Counted from the stretch's first letter, positions 7,916-16,798 are shown. The stretch: 64,000 nucleotides of DNA from Bradyrhizobium barranii subsp. apii (GCF_011516635.5 NZ_CP096255.1:3656501-3720500), one strand, 5' to 3'. Numbers and translations: made by a program. Notes: generated by a model not told the origin, from the sequence alone.

Positions 7916-8998
7916 ATGTCCGCAGCCGCACCGCGCTTTCATCGCCTGACCGTCAACGACCTCCGCCGCGAGGCGGCCGATGCCGTGTCCATGACCTTCG
8001 CGGTCCCCGGCGAACTCGCGGGCGACTACGCTTTCGCGCCCGGCCAGTACCTCACGCTCCGCACCATGCTGGATGGCGAGGAAGTCCGGCGCTCCTATTC
8101 GATCTGCTCGGGTCCTGACGATGGCGAGATCCGCATTGCCGTGAAGAAGATTGACGGCGGAGCATTTTCGAACTGGGCGGCGGATGAACTCAAATGCGGC
8201 GACGAGCTCGACGTCATGACGCCGACCGGGCGCTTCGGCGTGATCCCGCCGGCAGATAGCGGACGCATCCATGTCGGCTTTGCCGCGGGCTCCGGCATCA
8301 CACCGATCCTGTCGATCGTCAAGGGCGTGCTCGCGCGCGAGCCGCACAGCCGCTTCTTCCTGTTCTACGGCAACCGCGCCACCGACAACATCATGTTCCT
8401 GGAGGCACTTGAGGAGCTGAAGGACCGCTTCATCGATCGCCTCTCGATCTTCCACGTCATCTCCGGCGAGGAGCAGGACATCCCGATCCTGCATGGCCGG
8501 CTCGACGGCGACAAGGTGAGGGTGTTGCTGCGCTCGCTGGTGCCGGCCGCCAGTGTCGACCATGTCTTCATCTGTGGCCCCCTTGGCATGAGCGAGGAGA
8601 TCGAGGTGACCTGTCGCGATCTCGGTATCGCGGAAGAGCGCATCCACGTGGAGCGCTTCGTCTCCGAATTCGGCGGCAAGCCGCGACCGAAGAAGATCGT
8701 TGCACCCGACGCGCCGCCGAAGGCGATCGCCTCGCTGATCATCGACGGCAAGCGCCGCGACGTGCCGGTCGCCGAAGATGAGGCGATCCTCGATGCCGCG
8801 CTGCGCGCCGGCGTCGATCTTCCCTTCGCCTGCAAGGGCGGCATGTGCTCGACCTGCCGCGCCAAGCTGGTCGAGGGCGAGGCGCCGATGGACATCAACT
8901 ATTCGCTGGAGCCGTGGGAATTAAAGGCCGGCTTCGTCCTGACCTGCCAGGCAAAGCCATCATCGGAGCGGGTCGTCGTCGATTACGATCACGTTTGA
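7916..8998 (+). CDS. paaE: Phenylacetyl-CoA epoxidase reductase subunit PaaE
   Basis: The 360-residue protein is an FNR-type oxidoreductase with a C-terminal plant-type ferredoxin domain. It carries electrons from NADPH to the PaaA diiron site. The FAD-binding motif RRSYSICS lies near residue 59 and the NAD(P)-binding region GFAAGSGITPILSIVKGVL near residue 120. The [2Fe-2S] motif CKGGMCSTCRAKL, with the distant LTCQA cysteine, occupies the last 60 residues. The gene begins 2 bases after the paaD stop; an upstream in-frame start lies inside paaD and is disregarded. Confidence 0.95.
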   Translation: MSAAAPRFHRLTVNDLRREAADAVSMTFAVPGELAGDYAFAPGQYLTLRTMLDGEEVRRSYSICSGPDDGEIRIAVKKIDGGAFSNWAADELKCGDELDVMTPTGRFGVIPPADSGRIHVGFAAGSGITPILSIVKGVLAREPHSRFFLFYGNRATDNIMFLEALEELKDRFIDRLSIFHVISGEEQDIPILHGRLDGDKVRVLLRSLVPAASVDHVFICGPLGMSEEIEVTCRDLGIAEERIHVERFVSEFGGKPRPKKIVAPDAPPKAIASLIIDGKRRDVPVAEDEAILDAALRAGVDLPFACKGGMCSTCRAKLVEGEAPMDINYSLEPWELKAGFVLTCQAKPSSERVVVDYDHV

Positions 8999-9053
8999 CA
9001 GTTATGGCCGGGCAGCAGAGCATTGTGGCCAAACATTTGGCCGGGAGAAGCGC

Positions 9054-9518
9054 GTGAACGTCAAAGCCAACCTGTCGCCGGAGGATGTTGCCCGCGCCTG
9101 CGCCGACGCGATGTGGGCGGAGGACGATGCCTCCAAGGGTCTCGGCATGGAGATCGTCGAGATCGGTCCAGGCTTCGCGACGCTGGCGATGAATGTGCGG
9201 CCGGACATGGTCAACGGCCAGCGCATCGCCCATGGCGGCTTCATCTTCACGCTGGCCGATTCCGCCTTCGCCTTTGCCTGCAATTCGCACAATGAACGTG
9301 TCGTGGCGGCACAGGGCCAGATCACCTTCATCAAGCCGGGCAAGCTTGGTGACCGCCTCGTTGCAAGAGCGCGCGAGGTCAGCCGTGGCGGACGCTCAGG
9401 CATCTACGATGTGCGCGTGACAGCTGGCGACACCGTCATCGCGGAATTCCGGGGGCATTCGCGTGTCATTCCCGGCACGTGGCCAATAAAAAGAACCAAC
9501 CAATGTGGGGAAACGAGG
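9054..9518 (+). CDS. paaI: PaaI-type hydroxyphenylacetyl-CoA thioesterase, open in frame into paaK
   Basis: About 150 residues form a hotdog-fold acyl-CoA thioesterase with the PaaI active-site signature GQRIAHGGFIFTLADSAFAFAC. It would hydrolyse stalled phenylacetyl-CoA-pathway thioesters. The start is a GTG at 9054 behind GGGAGAAG. The oddity is that no stop codon follows: the frame passes through RVIPGTWPIKRTNQCGETR directly into the ATG of paaK at 9519. In the +1 frame a TAA lies at 9487-9489, so a one-base deletion upstream of it would explain the missing stop. The end given here is the last base before paaK. Whether a fused protein is made is unknown. Confidence 0.85.
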
Positions 9519-10850
9519 ATGGCTCTGACGAGGCTCAAGGAAGGTGGCAACACCTATAGTGCCGAGATGGACGCGCATGAGCGCGCGTCGCGTGACGAGA
9601 TCATGGCGCTGCAAAAGCAGCGGCTGGCCTGGTCGCTGAAGCACGCCTACGACAACGTCGCGCATTACCGCCAGGCCTTCGACAAGGCCGGCGTGCATCC
9701 GTCCGACTTTCGCGAACTCTCCGATCTCGCGAAATTCCCGTTCACCGTGAAGACGGATCTGCGCGACAATTATCCGTTCAACATGTTCGCCGTGCCCCGC
9801 GAAAAGCTGGTGCGCGTGCATGCCTCCTCCGGCACCACGGGAAAGCCGATCGTGGTGGGCTATACGCAGCGCGACATCGACACCTGGTCCGAGGTGATGG
9901 CGCGCTCGATTCGCGCCGCCGGCGGCCGCACGGGCATGATCATCCACAACGCCTATGGCTACGGCCTGTTTACCGGCGGATTGGGCGTGCACTACGGCGC
10001 CGAAAAACTTGGTTGCACCGTGGTGCCGATCTTCGGCGGCATGACCGAGCGGCAGGTGCAACTCATCAACGACTTCCGACCCGACATCATCACGGTGACG
10101 CCGAGCTACATGCTGGCGATCCTCGACGAGTTCAAGCGCCAGAAGCTCGACCCGCGCCAATGCTCGCTCAAGGTCGGCATCTTTGGCGCCGAGCCCTGGA
10201 CCAATGCGATGCGCGGGGAGATTGAGGATGCCTTCGACATGGATGCGACCGACATCTATGGCCTCTCGGAGGTGATCGGTCCAGGCGTTGCGCAAGAATG
10301 CATCGAGACCAAGGACGGCCTGCACATCTGGGAGGACCATTTCTATCCCGAGGTGATCGATCCCGAAACCGGCGCGGTGCTGCCGGACGGCGCGAAGGGC
10401 GAGCTGGTCTTCACCTCGCTGACCAAGGAAGCCTTCCCGGTGATCCGCTATCGGACCCGCGACCTGACGCGGCTGCTGCCGGGCACGGCGCGGCCGGGCA
10501 TGCGGCGGATGGAGAAGGTGACGGGCCGCTCCGACGACATGATCATCCTGCGCGGCGTCAACCTGTTCCCGACCCAGATCGAGGAGGTGTTGCTTGCGAC
10601 CGACTGGTGCGGCGGGCATTTCATTCTTGAACTCACCCGCGAAGGCCGCATGGACGAGCTGACCATCATTGCCGAGGCGCGCCCGGAGAGCTGGGACGGC
10701 CGGGGGCTCGTCGATCACGCCGACCGCATTTCGACCCACATCAAGAACACCATCGGAATCAGCTCCAACGTGCGGGTGGTCGCCCCCGCCACGCTGGAGC
10801 GCTCGCTGGGCAAGGCCAAACGTCTCTACGACAAGCGGCCGAAGGATTAG
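9519..10850 (+). CDS. paaK: Phenylacetate-CoA ligase
   Basis: This 443-residue adenylate-forming enzyme activates phenylacetate to phenylacetyl-CoA with ATP, the first step of the pathway. Visible signatures are the P-loop-like HASSGTTGKPIVVGYT, the DIYGLSEVIGPGVAQEC block, YRTRDLTRLLPG, and GRSDDMIILRGVNLFPTQIEE with the C-terminal-domain hinge. The length and the MALTRLKEGGNTYSAEMD start fit a free-standing PaaK. A good ribosome site (GGGGAAACGAGG) precedes the ATG, although the upstream paaI frame is open into it. The operon appears to end here, before a family C repeat. No paaG, paaZ, paaF or paaH is present in the window. Confidence 0.93.
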   Translation: MALTRLKEGGNTYSAEMDAHERASRDEIMALQKQRLAWSLKHAYDNVAHYRQAFDKAGVHPSDFRELSDLAKFPFTVKTDLRDNYPFNMFAVPREKLVRVHASSGTTGKPIVVGYTQRDIDTWSEVMARSIRAAGGRTGMIIHNAYGYGLFTGGLGVHYGAEKLGCTVVPIFGGMTERQVQLINDFRPDIITVTPSYMLAILDEFKRQKLDPRQCSLKVGIFGAEPWTNAMRGEIEDAFDMDATDIYGLSEVIGPGVAQECIETKDGLHIWEDHFYPEVIDPETGAVLPDGAKGELVFTSLTKEAFPVIRYRTRDLTRLLPGTARPGMRRMEKVTGRSDDMIILRGVNLFPTQIEEVLLATDWCGGHFILELTREGRMDELTIIAEARPESWDGRGLVDHADRISTHIKNTIGISSNVRVVAPATLERSLGKAKRLYDKRPKD

Positions 10851-10858
10851 CCGTCTCT

Positions 10859-10968
10859 CGTCATGGTGAGGAGCGCCAAAGGCGCGTCTCGAACCATGAA
10901 GGCCCGGATGCTGCGGCGCGGGCCTGCATCCTTCGAGACGCCGCTCGTGCGGCTCCTCAGGACGAGGG
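10859..10968. repeat. Dispersed palindromic repeat, family C (copy 2 of 3)
   Basis: CGTCATGGTGAGGAGCGCC...GCGTCTCGAACCATGAAGG is followed by CCTGCATCCTTCGAGACGCCG...CGGCTCCTCAGGACGAGG. The two hairpin arms follow the paaK stop directly and resemble the copies at 4216 and 39053. Confidence 0.8.
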
Positions 10969-11030
10969 GAAGCGGTTGACTTGACCGGTCCCAAAGGCGA
11001 CAAGGCCCGCGAGAAATCGTGGGTCTTTCG

Positions 11031-12035
11031 ATGTCATCAGCCGATCGCAAAACCGTCGAAGCGCGCTGCGTCCGCCTCAATGCCAAGGCCGACAATGCTG
11101 CGGCGATCGCGCCGCTGATCGAGCGTCATATGCTCACGCGCGGTCCGAAGGATCTCCTGATCGAGATCAAGGCCGCCGCCGTCAACCCGTCCGATGTGAA
11201 GGCCGCGACCGGGCTGATGCCCTATGCAGTCTTCCCCCGCACGCCCGGCCGCGATTATGCTGGCGTGGTGATTGACGGGCCGGCCGATACGATCGGCTGC
11301 GAGGTGTTCGGCTCCTCCGGCGATCTCGGCATCCGCCGTGACGGCACCCATGCCAGCCATCTCGTCGTCGAAGCTGACGCCGTGGTGGAGAAGCCGAAGA
11401 CGGTGTCCTGGGAGGAGGCCGCCGGCATCGGCGTGCCCTTCGTCACCGCAATGGAAGGCTTTCGCCGCGCCGGCATTCCGAAGCCCGGCGAAACCGTGCT
11501 GGTGTTCGGCGTCAACGGCAAGGTCGGTCAGGCCGCGGTCCAGATCGCGACCTGGCAGGGCGCGCGCGTCATCGGCGTGGTGCGCAAGGCGGAAGCCTAT
11601 GAGGGCCATGCCAACGCAGCCATCGAGACGATTGACGCCTCGGCGACCGATGCCGCCACGCGCGTGCGCGAACTGACCGGCGGCAAGGGGGCCGACATCG
11701 TCTTCAACACGGTCGGCGATCCCTATTTCCAGGCCGCGCACAAGTCGCTCGGATTGCGCGGCCGCCAGATCCTGATCGCCGCGATCGACCGCATCGTGCA
11801 GTTCAACATCCTCGAATTCTACCGCGGGCAACACACCTATGTCGGCATCGACACGCTCGGGCTGTCCTCGGCCGCGACCGGCGCGGTGCTGCGCGACCTC
11901 GGCCCCGGCTTTGCGAGCGGTCACCTGAAGCCGTTCCCGATCAAGCCGAATGCCGTCTATCCGCTGGAGCGCGCCAAGGAGGCCTATGTCGCGGTCGCCG
12001 GTTCGTCGCGGGATCGCGTGATCCTGAAGCCCTAA
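11031..12035 (+). CDS. Zinc-independent MDR/quinone oxidoreductase family protein
   Basis: The 334-residue protein has the medium-chain dehydrogenase/reductase layout. An N-terminal GroES-like domain contains IKAAAVNPSDVKAATGLMPYAVFPRTPGRDYAGVV, and the Rossmann domain begins at about residue 150 with VLVFGVNGKVGQAAVQIA. The zinc-ligand cysteines and histidines of alcohol dehydrogenases are absent, which points to the quinone oxidoreductase (Qor) branch using NADPH. The ATG at 11031 is preferred to a GTG four codons upstream. A membrane transporter gene begins 2 bases after the stop, suggesting cotranscription. The substrate is unknown. Confidence 0.8.
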   Translation: MSSADRKTVEARCVRLNAKADNAAAIAPLIERHMLTRGPKDLLIEIKAAAVNPSDVKAATGLMPYAVFPRTPGRDYAGVVIDGPADTIGCEVFGSSGDLGIRRDGTHASHLVVEADAVVEKPKTVSWEEAAGIGVPFVTAMEGFRRAGIPKPGETVLVFGVNGKVGQAAVQIATWQGARVIGVVRKAEAYEGHANAAIETIDASATDAATRVRELTGGKGADIVFNTVGDPYFQAAHKSLGLRGRQILIAAIDRIVQFNILEFYRGQHTYVGIDTLGLSSAATGAVLRDLGPGFASGHLKPFPIKPNAVYPLERAKEAYVAVAGSSRDRVILKP

Positions 12036-12037
12036 CC

Positions 12038-13096
12038 ATGGACTCGTCCACCCAACTCGTCATCCTTGCCGGCCTCGTCATCGGGCTCATCTATGGCGCC
12101 GTGGGCCTGCTCAGCGGGTTCTGCCTGATGAGCAGCATGCGCGGCTGGCTGGCCGAAGGAGACGGGCGGCTGGTGCGGACCTTTGCGATGGCGATTGCTG
12201 TTGCGGTTGCTGCGAGCCAATTCCTTGCCGGTAGCGGCATGGTCGATCTCGGCAAGTCGATCTATCTGCAACAATCCTTTTCAGTGCCGGTGCTGTTCCT
12301 CGGCGGCCTGTTGTTCGGCTACGGCATGGTGCTGTCGAACGGTTGCGGCTCGCGGGCGCTGGTGCTGCTCGGCCGCGGCAATCTCCGCTCCTTCGTCGTC
12401 GTGATCGTGCTCGCCATCGCCGCGCAGATGACGCTCAAGGGCCTGATCGCGCCGGCGCGCATTGCGCTGGTTCAGGCCTCGCAAACGACCGTCAACGCCA
12501 ATTCGCTGCCGTCACTCTTGGCGACGCTCGGTCCCGGTGAAGCGGTCTCGCGCGCGCTGACCGCTGCTGCAATCGTCGTTGCGCTGATCCTGTTTGCGTT
12601 CGCGCACCCGGCGTTCCGGCGTTCGCCCGGCCAGATTGCAGCCGGTGTCGTCGTCGGCCTCCTGGTCGCCAGCGGCTGGTTCGTCACCGGCTATCTCGGC
12701 GCCGACGATTTCAATCCGGTCCCGGTGACGTCGCTGACCTTCGTCGCGCCGATCGCGGACGCGCTGCAATACGCCATGCTTTCGACCGGTCTGACGCTCA
12801 ACTTCGGCATCGCCACCGTTGCCGGCGTTCTCGCCGGCAGCCTCGTCACCGCGCTCGCCACGGGCCGTTTCCACCTCGAAGGTTATTCGTCGCCGCGCCA
12901 CATGCTGCGCTCGGCCGGCGGTGCAGCGCTGATGGGGATAGGCGGCGTGATGGCGTTCGGCTGCTCGATCGGTCAGGGGCTCACCGGCGTATCGACGCTT
13001 GCTCTGGGCTCGTTCGTCGCGGTCGCCGGCATCCTGCTCGGCACGTCGGCCGGCCTGCGCGGTGCACTGCGGGTTCAGCCGCTCGCGGTGGCTTGA
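12038..13096 (+). CDS. YeeE/YedE family membrane transporter (thiosulfate/sulfur-compound type)
   Basis: The 352-residue protein is very hydrophobic, with about nine to ten membrane segments and an internal duplication typical of the YeeE/YedE family. Each half carries a conserved cysteine motif: GLLSGFCLMSS near residue 24, SNGCGSRALVLLGRGN near residue 100 and AFGCSIGQGLTGVSTLA near residue 308. Characterised relatives (TsuA/YeeE) take up thiosulfate by relaying it between such Cys residues. It directly follows the oxidoreductase gene and converges on the EamA gene, with a 22-base overlap of the two coding ends. Confidence 0.85.
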   Translation: MDSSTQLVILAGLVIGLIYGAVGLLSGFCLMSSMRGWLAEGDGRLVRTFAMAIAVAVAASQFLAGSGMVDLGKSIYLQQSFSVPVLFLGGLLFGYGMVLSNGCGSRALVLLGRGNLRSFVVVIVLAIAAQMTLKGLIAPARIALVQASQTTVNANSLPSLLATLGPGEAVSRALTAAAIVVALILFAFAHPAFRRSPGQIAAGVVVGLLVASGWFVTGYLGADDFNPVPVTSLTFVAPIADALQYAMLSTGLTLNFGIATVAGVLAGSLVTALATGRFHLEGYSSPRHMLRSAGGAALMGIGGVMAFGCSIGQGLTGVSTLALGSFVAVAGILLGTSAGLRGALRVQPLAVA

Positions 13097-13989
13097 CCGC
13101 GCAGCAGCCGGTCGCCCAGCGTCGCGAGACCGATGCCGGTGACGATCAGTCCGGCCGCGACGGCAAGACTCATGTTGATTGGCTCGCCCAGCAGGATCGC
13201 AGCACTGGCGATACCGACGAGCGGCGTCCCGGTGGTGCCGAGCGACGTCGTCAGGGCCGAGATGCTCTTGTTGACCATCGACATCGCCCAATAGGCCAGC
13301 GCCGTTCCGATCAGGCCGGAATACAGGAAAAGCAGCACGAGCTTCCACGACCATTCCGCGTGCGGCGGGCCCTCCATGATAACAGCCGATCCCGTCAGTA
13401 CGATCGTCGCCACGAGCACCTGCCAGAGCAGGAGCTGGAGCGGCGATGCAATCCAGCGATGCGCGCTCATATAGATGATGTTCGCGGCCCAGGACATCGC
13501 GGCCAGGACGACCATGCCGGCCCCGAGCAGGACGTTGGTATTGGTCCAATCGATCGACGTGGGGTTCAGGATCACGGCAAGGCCGATCAGCCCGAGCAAG
13601 GCGCCGGCGAGCTTGGGCGCCGTCAGCGTATCCTTCCCCAGCAAGGGCGCGGCGATCGCGACCCAGAGCGGCGTGGTGTAGCCGAGCACGATCGCTTTGC
13701 TCGCGGGCAGGAAGCGCACACCGGCCGCAACCAGAACCGAGAACACCGTCATGTGCAGCAGCGCGACGCTCAGGATCACCGGAATGTCGCGCCGCTCCGG
13801 GATCATCAGGTTGTTGCTCAGCCCGAGGATCACGAGCAATCCGGCCAGCGCGATCCAGCTCCTGATCGCCGAAGTCCATAGTGGCGGAAGGAACTGGACG
13901 AGTTGCTTCGTCACCGACCAGTTCACTACCCAGGCCAGCACGACGATGAGGAACAGGCCGACGGCTGCGCGGGAGGAGAGGGAGTTCAT
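13075..13989 (-). CDS. EamA/DMT-superfamily transporter (RhaT-like exporter)
   Basis: The 304-residue protein has ten hydrophobic segments in two EamA repeats, for example VGLFLIVVLAWVVNWSVTK at the start and LLFLYSGLIGTALAYWAMSMVNKSISALTTSLGTTGTPLVGI in the second repeat. Such proteins usually export amino acids or other metabolites. The start MNSLSSRA is chosen because the upstream in-frame extension crosses the divergent MocR gene. It is divergent from a MocR-type regulator gene, a common arrangement in which the regulator controls the transporter. Confidence 0.85.
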   Translation of the reverse strand: MNSLSSRAAVGLFLIVVLAWVVNWSVTKQLVQFLPPLWTSAIRSWIALAGLLVILGLSNNLMIPERRDIPVILSVALLHMTVFSVLVAAGVRFLPASKAIVLGYTTPLWVAIAAPLLGKDTLTAPKLAGALLGLIGLAVILNPTSIDWTNTNVLLGAGMVVLAAMSWAANIIYMSAHRWIASPLQLLLWQVLVATIVLTGSAVIMEGPPHAEWSWKLVLLFLYSGLIGTALAYWAMSMVNKSISALTTSLGTTGTPLVGIASAAILLGEPINMSLAVAAGLIVTGIGLATLGDRLLRGQATASG

Positions 13990-14034
13990 CGCAAAATCCT
14001 TGAAGCAGTCCAGTCCGGCCGATAGCATCCGGAT

Positions 14035-14078
14035 TGGCACCTGAAAAAGTGCCAGATCGGAAAGGAATAAGGTGCCAG
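14035..14078. promoter_or_regulatory. Candidate MocR operator between EamA gene and regulator
   Basis: TGGCAC-N8-GTGCCA (14035-14054) is a perfect inverted repeat. The motif GTGCCAG recurs as a direct repeat at 14049 and 14072, 23 bases apart. MocR/PdxR regulators characteristically bind direct repeats spaced about two helix turns in such divergent promoters. The second repeat overlaps the GTG start of the regulator gene, so it could also serve autoregulation. Confidence 0.4.
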
Positions 14079-15488
14079 TTTCGGAAGGTGTGATCTCCGC
14101 CCTGATCGAGCTGAAGCGGACCGACGACGAGGGGTTGACGGCGCAACTGACGAGCCAGCTTCGCGGCCTGATCGCGACCGGTCGACTCGGCAAAGGCCGC
14201 GCGCTGCCGTCGAGCCGTCGGCTTGCGAGCGATCTCGGCGTCTCGCGCAACACCGTCACTTATGCCTTCGAGCAACTCGCCGCCGAGGGATATCTCGAGG
14301 CGTCGCACGGTCGTCGTCCCATGGTCACGGTAGACGGCGGCCGTAACGAAGGGACAGGCGCCGTCACACCGAGCGTCCGCTCTGGCAAACCGCGGCTCTC
14401 GCCCTGGGCGTCGAAGCTCAAGCAGACCGACTGGCCGATGTCCTATCAGGCGCCGCTAAAACCCCTGCGTCCGGGGCATGGAGATGCGCGGGAGTTTCCG
14501 AACGAAGTGTGGGCCCGCTGCCTGCGCCGCAGCGCGGTGCGCGCAGCCAAGCGCGAGCTTGGACCGGTCAACCGGACGCGACTGCGCCAGGGGCGTCCGC
14601 GCCGCCGCAGACCAGATCCTGATCCTGCCGAGCGCGCAGGCCGCTCTGACCCTGATTGCGGCTGCGCTCATCACGCCCGGCGACGATGTCTGGGTCGAGG
14701 ACCCCGGCTATCCCGGCGCTGCGGCGGCCTTCCGCGCCTCCGGCGCGCGCGTGATGGGGATGAAGCTGGATGAGCAGGGCATGCAGCGGATGCCGGGCAT
14801 GACTGCGCCAAAGCTCATCTTCATGACGCCCTCGCATCAACATCCGACCGGGCGGCTGATGTCGCTCGCGCGCCGCACCGAATTCCTGGGCATGAGCAGG
14901 CCAGGCGAGACCTGGATTGTCGAAGACGATTACGACGGCGAATTCCACTATGACAGCCGGCCGGTGCCGGCCCTGCAGGGGTTAGACGCCCATGGCCGCG
15001 TGTTCTATGTCGGAACGTTTTCGAAGGCGATGACGTCGGATATCCGGCTCGGCTATGTCGTCGCGCCACCAGGGCTGGTCGGCACCCTGGAGATCGCACA
15101 GCGGCACATCGGGCTGATCGCCTCCAGCCACATCCAGGAAGCGCTGGCGGAGTTCATCGCAGACGGGCATTTTCTCGCGCATCTGCGCCGGATGCGACGG
15201 CTCTATCACGCGCGCCGCGATCACCTCGTCGAGGGACTGGAGCGCCATCTGGGCGAAGTTCTCTCCGCTGAAGTGCCCTCGGGCGGTATCCAGTTGGTCG
15301 CCCGCCTCAAGCGCAGTCGCGCCGATCAGGCGGCGGTGCAACGGCTGGTCGAGGCAGGCGTCGAAACGCGGGCCCTGTCCAGCCTGGCGCTCGGCCGTCC
15401 ACGCGACCATGGCCTGCTGCTCGGCTTCGCGGCCTGGCGCGAGAATGAGATCAGCGCGGCGGTGCGGACGATGGCGTCGTGCTTCTAG
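14072..15488 (+). pseudogene. MocR/PdxR-type GntR regulator with aminotransferase-like domain, disrupted by an internal deletion
   Basis: The first part is a GntR winged helix (about residues 18-85: LTAQLTSQLRGLIATGRLGKGRALPSSRRLA, SRNTVTYAFEQLAAEGYLE). The second part is a fold-type I PLP domain with DPGYPGAAAAFRASGA, DDYDGEFHY and the PLP-lysine context VGTFSKAMTSDIRLGY. They are in different frames (2, then 0). After RAAKRELG at about 14563 only 25 bases precede RGVRAAADQILILPS at 14589, where the family normally has about 22 residues (YG-P-G---LR-AIA-HL). A deletion of roughly 41 bases therefore both removed a conserved segment and shifted the frame. Start is GTG. The protein is probably non-functional unless the break is an assembly error. 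Confidence 0.8.
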
Positions 15489-15540
15489 AGCGTGATCCGG
15501 AAAAGTGTGAAGCGGTTTTCCGAAAAGATCATGCTTAAAC
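15484..15540. repeat. Dispersed palindromic repeat, family F (GATC-ATGC type)
   Basis: TCTAGAGCGTGATCCGGAAA...GTTTTCCGAAAAGATCATGCTTAA forms an imperfect inverted repeat immediately after the MocR stop codon. It starts with TAGAGC, like the ends of the IS630 element at 48433-49484, which hints at a MITE-like origin; this is inference only. Confidence 0.55.
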
Positions 15541-15549
15541 AATAGCGCG

Positions 15550-16773
15550 CTAGTCCACGGCCTTCGTCACGATGCGGATCTCCGAGGTCAGCGTCCGGTG
15601 CACCGGACATTTGTCGGCGATCTCCATCAGCTTCTTGCGTTGCTCCGCATCGAGCGCGCCGTCGATCGCGATGTCGCGCTCGATCTGGTCGAGCATGCCA
15701 TCGCGCGTCTCGCACTCCGCGCAGTCCTTGGCGTAGATTTTCGAATGCTTCAGCGTGACCGTGACGCGATCGAGCGGCAGCGATTTGCGATCAGCATAGA
15801 GGCGCATGGTCATGGAGGTGCAGGCACCCAGCCCGGCGAGCAGGAAGTCGTAAGGGCCGGGGCCGGCATCCTCGCCGCCAGCGGCGACCGGCTCGTCAGC
15901 CACCAGATGGTGCGGGCCGACGGTGATGGCCTGGTTGAATTTGCTCTTGCGGGTTTCCTGCACCACCACTTTGCGCGGCTCTTCCGCGATATCCGTCGCT
16001 TTCGCGGGCTTCGCGGTGTCGATGTAGCGGCTGGCCCAGGCCGCGATCACGTCGGCCGCGTAGAGGGCGTCGGCCGGCTTGGTCAGGAGATGATCGGCGT
16101 GGTCGAGCGAGACGAAGCTCTTGGGGTGTCTTGCCGCAACGAAAATCTTGGTCGCATTGTCGATGCCGACGGTGTCGTCGACAGGGGACTGCATCACCAG
16201 CAGGGCCTTGTGCAGGCCGGTGATGTCCTTCATCAGTTCTTGCTCGGCGATGTCGTCGAGGAATTCGCGCTTGATGCGGAACGGGCGCCCCGCGAGCGAG
16301 ACCTCGACTTCGCCCTGCGCGCGGATGCTGTCGAGCTGCTCGCTGAACAGACCGGTGACGTGAGCGGGATCGGACGGCGCCGCGATGGTCACGACAGCCT
16401 TGGCTTCCGGAATCCTTCCGGCGGCGGCGAGGATCGCGGCACCACCGAGGCTGTGGCCGATCAGGATCGACGGCGCCGTGCTGACCTGGCGCAGATGATC
16501 GGCGGCGCGCATGAGGTCGGCGACGTTGGAGGAGAACGTCGAATTGGCGAAATCGCCTTCGCTGGAGCCGAGCCCGGTGAAGTCGAAGCGCAGCACCGCA
16601 ATGCCCTTGGCGGCGAGCGCGACCGAGATGCGTTTTGCCGCCAGCGTGTCCTTGCCGCAGGTGAAGCAGTGCGCGAACAGCGCGTAGGCCCTGGGCTCGC
16701 CATCCGGCAGCTCCAGCGCGGCGGCCAGTTGATGGCCACCTTCGCCGGTGAATTGAAAGCGTTCGGTCGGCAT
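15550..16773 (-). CDS. Fused alpha/beta hydrolase and OsmC-family protein
   Basis: The 407-residue protein joins two enzymes. Residues 1-250 are an alpha/beta hydrolase with GHSLGGAAIL (Ser108 as nucleophile) and a likely catalytic His in SLDHADHLL. Residues 270-407 are an OsmC/Ohr-type domain with the two redox cysteines Cys318 (GLGACTSMTM) and Cys389 (DKCPVHRTL). OsmC proteins reduce organic hydroperoxides. The fused form is a recognised family of unknown exact substrate. It is the last gene of a minus-strand run beginning with the ferredoxin gene and starts 25 bases after the sulfite-oxidase-like gene. Confidence 0.85.
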   Translation of the reverse strand: MPTERFQFTGEGGHQLAAALELPDGEPRAYALFAHCFTCGKDTLAAKRISVALAAKGIAVLRFDFTGLGSSEGDFANSTFSSNVADLMRAADHLRQVSTAPSILIGHSLGGAAILAAAGRIPEAKAVVTIAAPSDPAHVTGLFSEQLDSIRAQGEVEVSLAGRPFRIKREFLDDIAEQELMKDITGLHKALLVMQSPVDDTVGIDNATKIFVAARHPKSFVSLDHADHLLTKPADALYAADVIAAWASRYIDTAKPAKATDIAEEPRKVVVQETRKSKFNQAITVGPHHLVADEPVAAGGEDAGPGPYDFLLAGLGACTSMTMRLYADRKSLPLDRVTVTLKHSKIYAKDCAECETRDGMLDQIERDIAIDGALDAEQRKKLMEIADKCPVHRTLTSEIRIVTKAVD

Positions 16774-16798
16774 GGGCTTCCCCCGTCCTTGCTTGAAT

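Noticed and set aside
9004..9053. ATG at 9004 as an earlier paaI start
   Set aside because: It is not in the paaI frame; the GTG at 9054 has the ribosome site and family fit.
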